Shown piece after piece: positions 23,685-32,000 of a stretch of DNA of 64,000 nt. A program made the position numbers and the translations under genes. The DNA comes from an uncultured Oscillibacter sp. (GTDB lineage Bacteria; Bacillota; Clostridia; Oscillospirales; Oscillospiraceae). The first letter of the stretch is position 1; every line of letters starts with the position of its first letter. Location of the stretch: the NCBI GenBank assembly GCA_910583785.1, contig CAJTZK010000008.1:1-64000 (forward strand), given 5' to 3'. The notes under the pieces were generated by a model that was not told the DNA's origin, made no database searches, and was given only the letters and a program-made list of their open reading frames with translations.

Positions 23685-24773
23685 ATGAAGCGCCTTTTCG
23701 TCGTCCTGCTGGCCGTCCTGCAACTGCTGGCGTGGTCCCTTCCCGCCTCCGCGGCGGAGTGGGACCCCACGGACCCCAACGATCCCCTGCTGTGGGAGCC
23801 GGACCTGCCGGAGTTTGACGGGCCCATGCCGCCCACCCCCCGGGCCGGGGAGACGGAGGACTCCTTCCAGGTCATTGTCAGCTTCACCGGGGACATGCTG
23901 CTGGCCTCCCTCCATGGCAGGCGGGCGGCGGGGAACTTCCTGGACTACGCCGCCAGGCAGGAGCCGGAATACTTCCTCCAGCATGTCCGGCCCATCTTCC
24001 AGGCCGACGACTTCACCGTGGTAAACCTGGAAAATGTCCTGACGGACCGGAACCTCACCCCCAAGGAGAAGAGCACGGACCCCGCCTACTGGTTCCGGGC
24101 TCCCGCCGCCAATACGGGCATCCTTACCTCCTCCGGCGTGGAGGCGGTGTCTTTGGCCAACAACCACACCGGGGACTATGGCACGGCGGGCTACAAGGAC
24201 ACCGTGAAAGCCGTCTCCGCCGCCGGGCTGGAGTATGGGGACAACGGCCGGACCTTCTACCTGGAGAAAAACGGGTACCGCGTTGCCGTCATCTGCCACG
24301 GCCTTTGGAACGAAGGGCAGGCCGGGGCCATCCTCCAGCGCCTTAAGGCGGCGGAACAGGAATCCGACTTTCAGGTGGTCTTCTACCACGGCGGCAAGGA
24401 GGGCGTCCACACGCCGGAACCATGGCGTATCCGGGCCTCCCGCCGCCTGGTGGACGGTGGAGCGGACCTGGTGCTGGGGAACCACCCCCATGTCCTCCAG
24501 CCCCGGGAGGTCTACAAGGGCCGGGAGATCGTCTACTCCCTGGGGAACTTCTGCTTCGGCGGCAGCCGGGGGCCGGAAAATCGGACCCTCATCTACCAGC
24601 TCATCCTCCAGGTGGAAAACGGGGAGCTGGCGGGCACGTCCTCGGAGCTCATCCCCTGCTACGTCCACACTGGCGGCAAGGTGAACAACTACTGCCCCGC
24701 CCCCATCGAGGACGAGGCGCAGGCCCGGCGGGTGCTGGACTTCATGGACGGGAAGGCAAAGCTGCCCATCTGA
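23685..24773 (+). CDS. CapA-type secreted calcineurin-fold protein
   Basis: The 362-residue product has a signal peptide (MKRLFVVLLAVLQLLAWSLPASAA, cleavage about residue 24) and an acidic Pro-rich spacer. The CapA/PgsA metallophosphatase-like domain follows: IVSFTGDMLLASL, FTVVNLENVLTD, VSLANNHTGDYG, VVFYHGGKEG, LVLGNHPHVLQPREVYKGREIVYSLGNFCFG. The metal-ligand pattern (GD, N-E, NNH, H, GNHPH) is complete. Family members act at the cell surface in poly-glutamate or capsule synthesis or as phosphoesterases, and no pgs genes are nearby, so the role is open. Its own promoter may be the TTAGAAT near 23641 (TG-extended). Confidence 0.85.
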   Translation: MKRLFVVLLAVLQLLAWSLPASAAEWDPTDPNDPLLWEPDLPEFDGPMPPTPRAGETEDSFQVIVSFTGDMLLASLHGRRAAGNFLDYAARQEPEYFLQHVRPIFQADDFTVVNLENVLTDRNLTPKEKSTDPAYWFRAPAANTGILTSSGVEAVSLANNHTGDYGTAGYKDTVKAVSAAGLEYGDNGRTFYLEKNGYRVAVICHGLWNEGQAGAILQRLKAAEQESDFQVVFYHGGKEGVHTPEPWRIRASRRLVDGGADLVLGNHPHVLQPREVYKGREIVYSLGNFCFGGSRGPENRTLIYQLILQVENGELAGTSSELIPCYVHTGGKVNNYCPAPIEDEAQARRVLDFMDGKAKLPI

Positions 24774-24941
24774 CGGCCCGCAGCGGAACCGCCGGGAAAA
24801 TCCTTTTCAAGATCTTTTCAACCTTTTGCATACTTTTGCGGCGTCTGAACAGGACGCCGTATTTTTTTATTTTTCAACGGTGGCACCTCGGTATTTTCAC
24901 TATAAATCTTTACTTTTCTCACAATTTTCTCCCGAAAGCTC

Positions 24942-24970
24942 TCGACGGAATTTCCTTTTTCTGTTATAAT
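24942..24970 (+). promoter_or_regulatory. Promoter of the symporter-ilvA operon
   Basis: TCGACG (24942-24947), 17 bases, then TATAAT (24965-24970) with a TG two bases before it (extended -10). It is embedded in an AT-rich stretch. Confidence 0.65.
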
Positions 24971-24984
24971 TGATTGCAATAGGG

Positions 24985-25055
24985 TAGGCTCCCGCGCCGG
25001 AGGCGGCGTTTCTCCTCCGGCGCGGCGCACGGAAAGCCTTCGTTTTTTTGAGGAC
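24985..25055 (+). promoter_or_regulatory. Structured leader with terminator-like T-run before the symporter gene
   Basis: In the 125-base leader a 12-bp perfect stem (24992-25003 with 25014-25025) is bracketed by AGGCT and AGCCT arms, and seven T follow at about 25042-25048. The arrangement could be an attenuator or a stabilising leader. I do not recognise a known riboswitch class in it. The rest of 24774-24960 is AT-rich without an ORF. Confidence 0.45.
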
Positions 25056-25099
25056 TTTGACGTAAGGGCAGACAACGGAAACGGAAAGGAACAGGTAAC

Positions 25100-26542
25100 A
25101 TGGACCACACTCAGCTCAGCGTTTTAGACCTTGGCATCATCGCGTTTTATCTGATCTCCATGGTGGTAGTCGGCATCTACTTCGTCCGGCGTATCAAAAA
25201 TACCGGGGACTACTATGTGGCGGGACGGTCCCTGGGCCCCCTGGTGATGATGGCCACGGTCTGCGCCACCATCATTGGCGGCAGCGGCCTTATGGGCCGG
25301 GCGGGCGTCGCCTACTCCAGCGGCTTTAAAGCGGTGCTCACCGCCATTCCCTACCTCCTGGGCATGTTCCTCTTCTCCGGCTTCGCCGGGCGGATTTCTG
25401 ATATCGGCATGAAGTACGACGTGGCCTCCATCCCGGACCTCTTCCACCGCCGCTTTGGCAAAACGGCAAAAATCATGCTGGCGGCCATGGTGGCCTTCAC
25501 CATGATGGGCACTGTGGCCTCCCAGGTGACGGCCACCGCTACCATCATCAATATGCTGGGGGGCCAGGTAGGCCTGTCCTTCGAGGCCGGGGCCCTCATC
25601 GCCTGTATCATCTTCATGGTATACACCGCCTCCAGCGGCCTCTTCGGCGTAGTGTATACCGATGTGCTCCAATTCTATATGCTGATTCTCTTTGTGTACA
25701 TCCTGATTCCCACGGCCTCTCTCCGGAGCATCGGCGGCTTTTCCACCTTCCTGGCGGGCCTGGACCCGGCCTTGGCCAAGCCCTACCTCAACGGCGGCAT
25801 CCTGGGGGACATCGTCACCTACCTGGTCTTCACCATGGCCGGGGCGGAGATGTGGCAGCGGGCCTTCGCCGCCAAGGACCGCAGCTCCGCCAAGAAGGGT
25901 ATGTTCCTGGGCACCGCCGTCTACGGAATCACCATTGCCCTGGTCTATTTCATGGGCGTGGCCGCCCACCAAGTCATCGGGGACGACGCCCTGGCGGTCT
26001 ATGGCAATACCGACGCCGTGGTCCCCGCCCTGGCCATCCACGTGCTGCCCATCGGACTGACGGGGCTGGCCCTGGCGGGCATCCTCTCCGTCATCATGTC
26101 CACGGCGGACAGCTACCTGCTGGTCAGCGTCCAGACCTGCGTCCATGACATCGGGAAGACCTTCTTCCCGGAGATGAAGGACAAGACGGAAATTTTCCTC
26201 TCCCGGGTTTTCTCAATTATTTTGCCCCTGGGCGCTTTAGTCATTGCGCTTTACATCAAGAACGCCTATAATATCCTCATGTTCGCCTGGAGCTTCTACG
26301 CGGCGGCGGCAGGCATTCCGGCCTTTGCCGCCCTCTTCTGGAAACAGGCCACCAGCGCTGGCGTCATCGCGGGCATGGCCTCCGGCTTCACCGTCTGCAT
26401 CGGCTGGAAGCTGGCGGGGGAGCCCTTCGGCCTGGGCTCCGCCGTGCCCGGGACCATCGCCTGCGGCGCGGCCCTGATCGCCGTGAGCCTGGCCACGTAC
26501 AAGCGCCATCCCTCCCTCTTCCTGGACGTGGGGAAGGCGTGA
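25100..26542 (+). CDS. Sodium/solute symporter (SSS family)
   Basis: The 480-residue membrane protein has about 13 hydrophobic segments. Typical SSS features are the first helix LGIIAFYLISMVVVGIYF, then RRIKNTGDYYVAGRSLGPLVMMATVCATIIGGSGLMG (residues about 30-66), TDVLQFYMLI, a charged loop GAEMWQRAFAAKD and the sodium-site helix LTGLALAGILSVIMSTADSYLL. It imports an organic solute with sodium. The gene downstream is threonine ammonia-lyase 48 bases away, so an amino acid such as threonine or serine is a reasonable guess, but this family also carries proline, sugars, pantothenate and acetate. Confidence 0.88.
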   Translation: MDHTQLSVLDLGIIAFYLISMVVVGIYFVRRIKNTGDYYVAGRSLGPLVMMATVCATIIGGSGLMGRAGVAYSSGFKAVLTAIPYLLGMFLFSGFAGRISDIGMKYDVASIPDLFHRRFGKTAKIMLAAMVAFTMMGTVASQVTATATIINMLGGQVGLSFEAGALIACIIFMVYTASSGLFGVVYTDVLQFYMLILFVYILIPTASLRSIGGFSTFLAGLDPALAKPYLNGGILGDIVTYLVFTMAGAEMWQRAFAAKDRSSAKKGMFLGTAVYGITIALVYFMGVAAHQVIGDDALAVYGNTDAVVPALAIHVLPIGLTGLALAGILSVIMSTADSYLLVSVQTCVHDIGKTFFPEMKDKTEIFLSRVFSIILPLGALVIALYIKNAYNILMFAWSFYAAAAGIPAFAALFWKQATSAGVIAGMASGFTVCIGWKLAGEPFGLGSAVPGTIACGAALIAVSLATYKRHPSLFLDVGKA

Positions 26543-26590
26543 CAGGCGCATTTTACTGCGGGGGACCTCCCCGCGGAAAGGGGAACACCG

Positions 26591-27778
26591 ATGTTGACCT
26601 TATCCATGGTACAGGACGCGCAGAAGGCGCTGGAGGGCGTCGCCCGCCGGACGCCCCTGGACCCCGCTCCCAAGCTGGGCCGGGACCTCTATATCAAAGC
26701 CGAGAACTTGCAGCTCACCGGCTCTTTCAAGCTCCGGGGGGCCTTTAACAAAATCCGGTCCCTCACCAGGGAAGAGGCGGAAAAGGGCGTCATCGCCTGC
26801 TCCGCTGGAAACCACGCCCAGGGCATCGCCCTCTCCGCCGCCCGGCTGGGCATCCCCTCCGTCATCTGCATGCCCGCCGGGGCCCCCATCAGCAAGGTGG
26901 AGGCCACCAAGGGCTACGGCGCCCAGGTGGTGCTGGTCCCCGGCGTGTACGACGACGCGGCGGCGGAGGCCCAGCGCCTCTGCCGGGAGGAGGGCTATAC
27001 CTTCGCCCATCCCTTCAACGACCCCTTTGTCATCGCCGGGCAGGGCACCATCGGGCTGGAAATCCTGGAGCAGCTGCCGGAGGTAGAACAGGTGGTGGTC
27101 CCCATCGGCGGCGGGGGGCTGGCCAGCGGCGTGGCCTTTGCGGTCAAGCAGCTGAAGCCAGCCTGCCGCGTCATCGGCGTCCAGGCGGCGGGAGCTCCTT
27201 CCATGTACCTCTCCCTCCACGCGGGGGAACCCACGGAGCTGTCCGGCGTAGCCACCATCGCCGACGGCATTGCCGTGAAGCGGCCCGGGGACCTGACCTT
27301 CGCCCTGTGCAAGGAATACGTGGACGAGGTGGTCACCGTCACGGAGGACGAGATTGCCTCCGCCATCCTGGCGCTGATGGAGGAGCAGAAAACCGTGGCC
27401 GAGGGGGCCGGGGCCACCAGCGTGGCCGCCTGCATGTTCGGCAAGGTGGAAACCGCCGGACGGAAGACCGTCTGCCTGGTCTCCGGGGGCAACGTGGACG
27501 TGACCACCCTCTCCCGCATCATCACCAAGGGCCTGTCCAAAGCGGGCCGCCTGGTGGAACTGACCACTAAAGTGGCCGACAAGCCGGGGAGCCTCCTGCG
27601 GATGCTCCAGGTGGTGTCGGACAGCGGGGCCAACATCATCAGCGTCAACCACAACCGGGAGGACAAAGACTCCGACGTGGGGGCCTGCATCGTCACCATG
27701 GTACTGGAGACCCGTGACAGCCGCCACGCCGAGGCCCTGCAATTGGAGCTGTTGTCAAAGGGATACCTCATGCGGTAA
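26591..27778 (+). CDS. ilvA: Threonine ammonia-lyase (threonine dehydratase) with ACT domain
   Basis: The 395-residue PLP enzyme converts threonine to 2-oxobutyrate and ammonia (also serine to pyruvate). The Schiff-base lysine is in LTGSFKLRGAFNKI (about residues 46-59). ACSAGNHAQGIALSAARLG, the phosphate-binding PIGGGGLASG and VCLVSGGNVD complete the fold. A single short C-terminal ACT domain (about residues 325-395, VADKPGSLLRMLQVVSDSGANIISVNHNR) matches the 400-residue catabolic/TdcB-like class with one ACT rather than the 500-residue biosynthetic IlvA with two. ATG 26591 follows CGCGGAAAGGGG. Operon context with a symporter favours amino acid catabolism. Confidence 0.92.
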   Translation: MLTLSMVQDAQKALEGVARRTPLDPAPKLGRDLYIKAENLQLTGSFKLRGAFNKIRSLTREEAEKGVIACSAGNHAQGIALSAARLGIPSVICMPAGAPISKVEATKGYGAQVVLVPGVYDDAAAEAQRLCREEGYTFAHPFNDPFVIAGQGTIGLEILEQLPEVEQVVVPIGGGGLASGVAFAVKQLKPACRVIGVQAAGAPSMYLSLHAGEPTELSGVATIADGIAVKRPGDLTFALCKEYVDEVVTVTEDEIASAILALMEEQKTVAEGAGATSVAACMFGKVETAGRKTVCLVSGGNVDVTTLSRIITKGLSKAGRLVELTTKVADKPGSLLRMLQVVSDSGANIISVNHNREDKDSDVGACIVTMVLETRDSRHAEALQLELLSKGYLMR

Positions 27779-27799
27779 ACGCCGCGCAAGAAACAAACA

Positions 27800-27834
27800 A
27801 ACTGGCAGGCCTTCCGGCCTGCCAGTTCGTTTTT
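27800..27834. terminator. Bidirectional terminator between ilvA and the SLH gene
   Basis: A 12-bp perfect stem (AACTGGCAGGCC and its complement around TTCC) ends at 27827. TTCGTTTTT follows on the plus strand, and a T-rich TTTGTTTGTTTC follows on the minus strand. It can stop both convergent transcripts. Confidence 0.9.
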
Positions 27835-27844
27835 ACCCAGTCTC

Positions 27845-29086
27845 TCAGAGCACATTCTGCACAAAGCGGTTGAGGATCACCGCCACCTGGGCCCGGGAGG
27901 CGCTGCCGCCAGGGGACAGGGTATCGGCGGTGACGCCATTGACCATGCCCGCCGCCACGGCCCAGCGCAGGGGCTCTACGGCGTAGGACGCGGCCTGCCC
28001 CGCATCGGTAAAGGCTCCCAGCTCCGCCCGGTCGGACACGTCCCGGCCCTTCTGGGAGGCGTAGCGGTACAGGAATGCCGCCATCTGCTCCCGGGTGATC
28101 AGGTTATTGGGCCGGAAGGTCCCGTCGGTATAGCCGTTGACAATCCCGTTGGCAGAGGCCCAGGAGACGGCGGAGGCGTAATAGGCCCCCGGGGCCACGT
28201 CGCTGAACTGGTTCATCCCCATGGCGGGAGAGCCCTCCAGCCGATAGAGAATGGCCACAATCTGCCCCCGGGTGGTGGGGGTGTCCGGGGTGAAGGCCGT
28301 GGCGGAGGTACCATTCATCAGCCCTGCCTCAAAGGCCCAGCGCACCGCGTCATAACACCAGTCCCCAGGGCGCACATCCTGGAAGGCCAGCTCCCCGCCC
28401 GGGGCAAAGGAGGCCGCCACCTCCACGTCCAAGGCGGGCATGGAGAAGGTATAGCGGTTCAGCCCATCCCGGGCCAGGGAGACCTCCCGGTCCCGGCTGT
28501 CCCGGGCGGAAATGCTCTCCAGCGTATAGCCCGCGTCAGGGGTGACGCTGAGGGTCACCGTCTCCCCTTCCTTGGCCCCGGCGGGCCGGACGGTAACGGT
28601 GCCGTGTTCCGAGGGAGCGATATGGACCCGGCTCAGGTCCCCCTCCCCGCTCCCGTCCTCCTCCAGGGGCACCCGCCCTTCGGAGATGGGCTGGAGGTTC
28701 CGGTCCAGCAGCAGCAGTTCCGCCCGGCCGGGGAGCCGGAAGCCACCCCCGGGCGTCAGCGTCCCCAAATCCAGGGAGCGCCCCTCCAGGGCCTCCTTCT
28801 CCGCCACCAGGTAGATGGTCACAACGGTTTCGTCCCGGCCCGCCTCCACATGGCAGTCCGGGCTGTAGGCCCCCCGGAGCGCGGACTCAAACCGGGCTCC
28901 AGGGCAGTCCCCCTCCAGAACCAGCTCCAGCTGGAGGGCGTAAACCTGACGGTCCAAGCCCTCCAGGGTGAGGCGGACCTCGCCGCCCCGCTCCTGGCAG
29001 GAGAGGGCCAGTCTGCCCGAGGCCGCCAGAACTGGCAGCCCGCTGAGCAGGCACAGGGCCAGAAGGCCGGATATTATGCGCTTCAT
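27845..29086 (-). CDS. SLH-anchored surface protein with cohesin-like N-terminal domain
   Basis: The 413-residue protein has a signal peptide (MKRIISGLLALCLLSGLPVLAAS). Residues about 24-145 form a beta-rich domain (GGEVRLTLEGLDRQVYALQLELVLEGDCPGARFESAL ... TVVTIYLVAEKEALEGRSLDLGTLTP) whose pattern resembles a cohesin module. Residues about 150-228 are a divergent InlB B-repeat-like module (HGTVTVRPAGAKEGETVTLSVTPDAGYTLESI). Residues 234-409 are three S-layer homology repeats (DVRPGDWCYDAVRWAFEAGLMNGT..., DVAPGAYYASAVSWASANGIVNGYTDGTFRPNN, FTDAGQAASYAVEPLRWAVAAGMVNG) that attach to pyruvylated wall polymer. The start ATG overlaps the peptidase stop (ATGA). Cohesin identity is tentative, and SLH repeats are certain. 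Confidence 0.85.
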   Translation of the reverse strand: MKRIISGLLALCLLSGLPVLAASGRLALSCQERGGEVRLTLEGLDRQVYALQLELVLEGDCPGARFESALRGAYSPDCHVEAGRDETVVTIYLVAEKEALEGRSLDLGTLTPGGGFRLPGRAELLLLDRNLQPISEGRVPLEEDGSGEGDLSRVHIAPSEHGTVTVRPAGAKEGETVTLSVTPDAGYTLESISARDSRDREVSLARDGLNRYTFSMPALDVEVAASFAPGGELAFQDVRPGDWCYDAVRWAFEAGLMNGTSATAFTPDTPTTRGQIVAILYRLEGSPAMGMNQFSDVAPGAYYASAVSWASANGIVNGYTDGTFRPNNLITREQMAAFLYRYASQKGRDVSDRAELGAFTDAGQAASYAVEPLRWAVAAGMVNGVTADTLSPGGSASRAQVAVILNRFVQNVL

Positions 29087-32000
29087 TTGCCTTCCTCCAA
29101 TACGATGACCGGCAGGTCCTCCCCGCCGGGGGTGTTGATCCAAAGGGTCTCCGCCGTCACCCGCTGGCTGTCCGGCAGGTCGGGCTGGTCCGTCCGGGAG
29201 AGCACCGCCCGCATCTGGGCGGGCAGGAGGCTGGCGTCATTGCAGGCGCTGGCCCCGCCCTGGAGCTCCGCCTCCTTCTGGACGTTGGGGATGAAGATGA
29301 ACAGGCCGTCGCTGATGTCACAGACCTTGCCGTCTTCGGGAATCTCGGCAAAGAGCAGGGCCCTGCCGTCCATCCAGCGGGTTTCCGTGGTGGTCTTGAC
29401 CTCCTCCTCCTCTCCGGTGAGGACGGTCCGGGTAAACTGGCCCTCGATCTTCACCGTCTGATAGGCTGGGTTGCCCCGGTAAGTGCCCGTGACAACCAGG
29501 GTCCCGGCGGGGATGACCTGCCCGGCCTCCGTGCCGTACTGGTACTCCTTGGCCAGCACGCCCACGGCCCCCCTCTCCAGGAAGGCCACGTCGTCCCCGG
29601 CGTAGCTGATGAGCTGGATGCCCTCCTCCGGCATATCCGCCGGAACGCCCTCCACCACAACGGTTCTGGCCTCGTAGGTCCAAATGCGGGTGTCCTCCTC
29701 CGGTGCGCCGGGCTTCTGGAAATAGGTCAGGTAGCTGTTCTGGTCGTCTACCGCCTGGTTTCCCTCTTGGAAGTCTCCAGAGCGGGCAGTGGTGGCCTTC
29801 CCGTCCTTGTCCGTGACGGTGACGGTGAATTTACCGGGCGCGGGGACCCCTGCCAGCTTCAGGCCGGAGACCGGGGTATCCGCCTTCATGGTGAAGGTCA
29901 CGGTGGTCCCGTTTTGGGAGACCTCGTAGGCCTCCGCCGGAACCGTCTTTTCATAGGCAATCCGCAGTTCCGTGGCGGAAGCCTCCGCGATGCGGTTCCC
30001 CAGGGTATCATAGGCCCGGACGCTGTAGGTGAAGGTCCGGTGGTTGGCGGAACCGATGATGTCCGTGTAGGTTGTTTCCGTGGTAAACGCAATGGGCACG
30101 CCGTTGCGGAGAATCTCGTAGCCCTGGACCTTCCCCTCGATGGCGGGGGTAATGGCCAGCCTCACGTTCTTTTCTCCTTCCAGGGCCGCCGTCAGGGAGA
30201 CGGTTCCCCGGCCCGCCTGGACGCCCGCCAGACGGTCCCTGCGGCTCTGGTCGCTGAGATACCAGAGAGCCCGGGGTTCCGCCGGGTACTTCGCCAGCGC
30301 CTTCTCGGTCCCCTCGCTGAGGGTCATGCCCCACCGGGTGAAAAACTCCGTCAGGTTCCGGCCCGCAACAGCCGAGGCGGTCCGGGCCACCCGGTCCTGA
30401 TAACCCGTCTCACCGCCGAAGTAGGTCCCGGCCTTCCAGGCCTTGAAGAAGCGGTTGTAGAAACCCATGGGGTCCGCCCCATCGTCATAGGCCAGGTGGA
30501 GCTGCCAGTAAAGGCCCAGCTGGACGAACACGTTGTTGGAGTCCCCGGGGAGGCCCTGGGCCGTCTTGTGGAAGATGTCCGGGTATTTGCCGCTCTTCTC
30601 CAGGCGGGAGGCCAGGGTGTTCTGCTTCCCATCATAGGTTTGGACCATCAGGGCGTACAGGTTGTTGGTGATTTCCGCCTTGCCCAGCTTGTCCATGTTG
30701 TGGCCGATTTCGTGGGCGATGCCCCAGCCGAAGAGCTGGTTGGCCGTGGCGGAGGCCTCCATGGAGCGAATGGGCTTCCCGCAGACCATGCCAGCGCAGG
30801 AACCGTAGCCAATGCCGATGTGGTTCCCCGCCGCGTACATGAAGGCGCCGGAGAACATCTGCATGCACCGGATGTTCTGGCGGGTCTGCATATCGTTCCG
30901 CTCATAGGTGCCGTCGATGCCCTGGGTGGTTTTGCAAATGTGCATCACGTCCTCCCAGGCCAGGATGGCCTGGTACAGGGCCTCCACCCGCTCTGCCCGG
31001 CTCCGGCCCGCGCCGTTCAGCGCTGCGGCGGCAGGCAGGGACAGCAGCATGGTGGGGGTGGAAATCTCCGTCACGTTGCGGAAATCCGTCTGCGGGTCAC
31101 TAGACAGCCCGGCGGCGTAGGCCTCCAGCTCATCGGCGTAGCGGCCCAGGATGTCCCGCCGCTGGCTGTCGCTCCGGGTATGCCAGTCCGCCAGCTCCAG
31201 CACGGGGATATCCGTGCCCCGGCGGATGTGGAGGCGGATATTCCCGGGATCCGTCCCGCCATAGGACAGGTAGAGGCTGCCGCCCCGGGGGGTGTCCTGG
31301 CTGCCAATCTGGGGAACCGTCAGCACGTTCCGCCCGTTGGAAAGCGAGCCGATTTCGCTCCGCCAGGCAGAGGCTTCGGCGTTGAACTGGCTGGCGTATA
31401 CGGTCAGCTTCTGCCCCGCCGGGATGCCGGAGGCATAGATGGTCAGCTCCTGCTTCGCCCCGGCGGCCACCCCCAGGGGCTGGAGGCCGCTGCCGCCCTG
31501 CTGGTACTTCGCGTCCGCCCCGCCGCTGCGGGACTGGATGCCGCTGAGCACCACGCCGGAGGAGGTCCCGCTGCGCAGCAGCTCCTCCGCCAGGGCCAGC
31601 TCATCCGCCAGGGTGTCCAGGTTCATGTAGTAGTTCCGCTCCTCGCTCTCCAGCCTTTGCCGGAGGGCGTCAATATCCGCCTGGGTGACGCCGGGACGCA
31701 GGGCCGTCCGCAGCTCCCCGGCAAACAGGGACGCGATGTTGTCCGGCAGGCAGCGGGCCGGATCGTACTCCATAAACATCAGCTCCGACAGGCTCACCGC
31801 CGTATAGGCCACCTGCTCGATGGTAACGGCGATTTTCACCACGTCCGTCACAGGCTCGAAGGGCAGCACGGCAAACTTGGTCACAGCCGGGTTGTTCCCC
31901 ACCGCCAGCCAGGTGTTGTGGTCGGAGGCCCGGCCCCCCTGGAGGGGATTCGGGGACACCAGGGCGCCGGGGCCGTTTAAATCGTCTCCCTGCCGCCAGA

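Noticed and set aside
24975..25000. AGGGTAGGCTCCCGCG before the symporter gene compared with a T-box motif
   Set aside because: It has mismatches and an extra base relative to AGGGTGGNACCGCG, and the promoter lies immediately upstream, leaving no room for a T-box Stem I.
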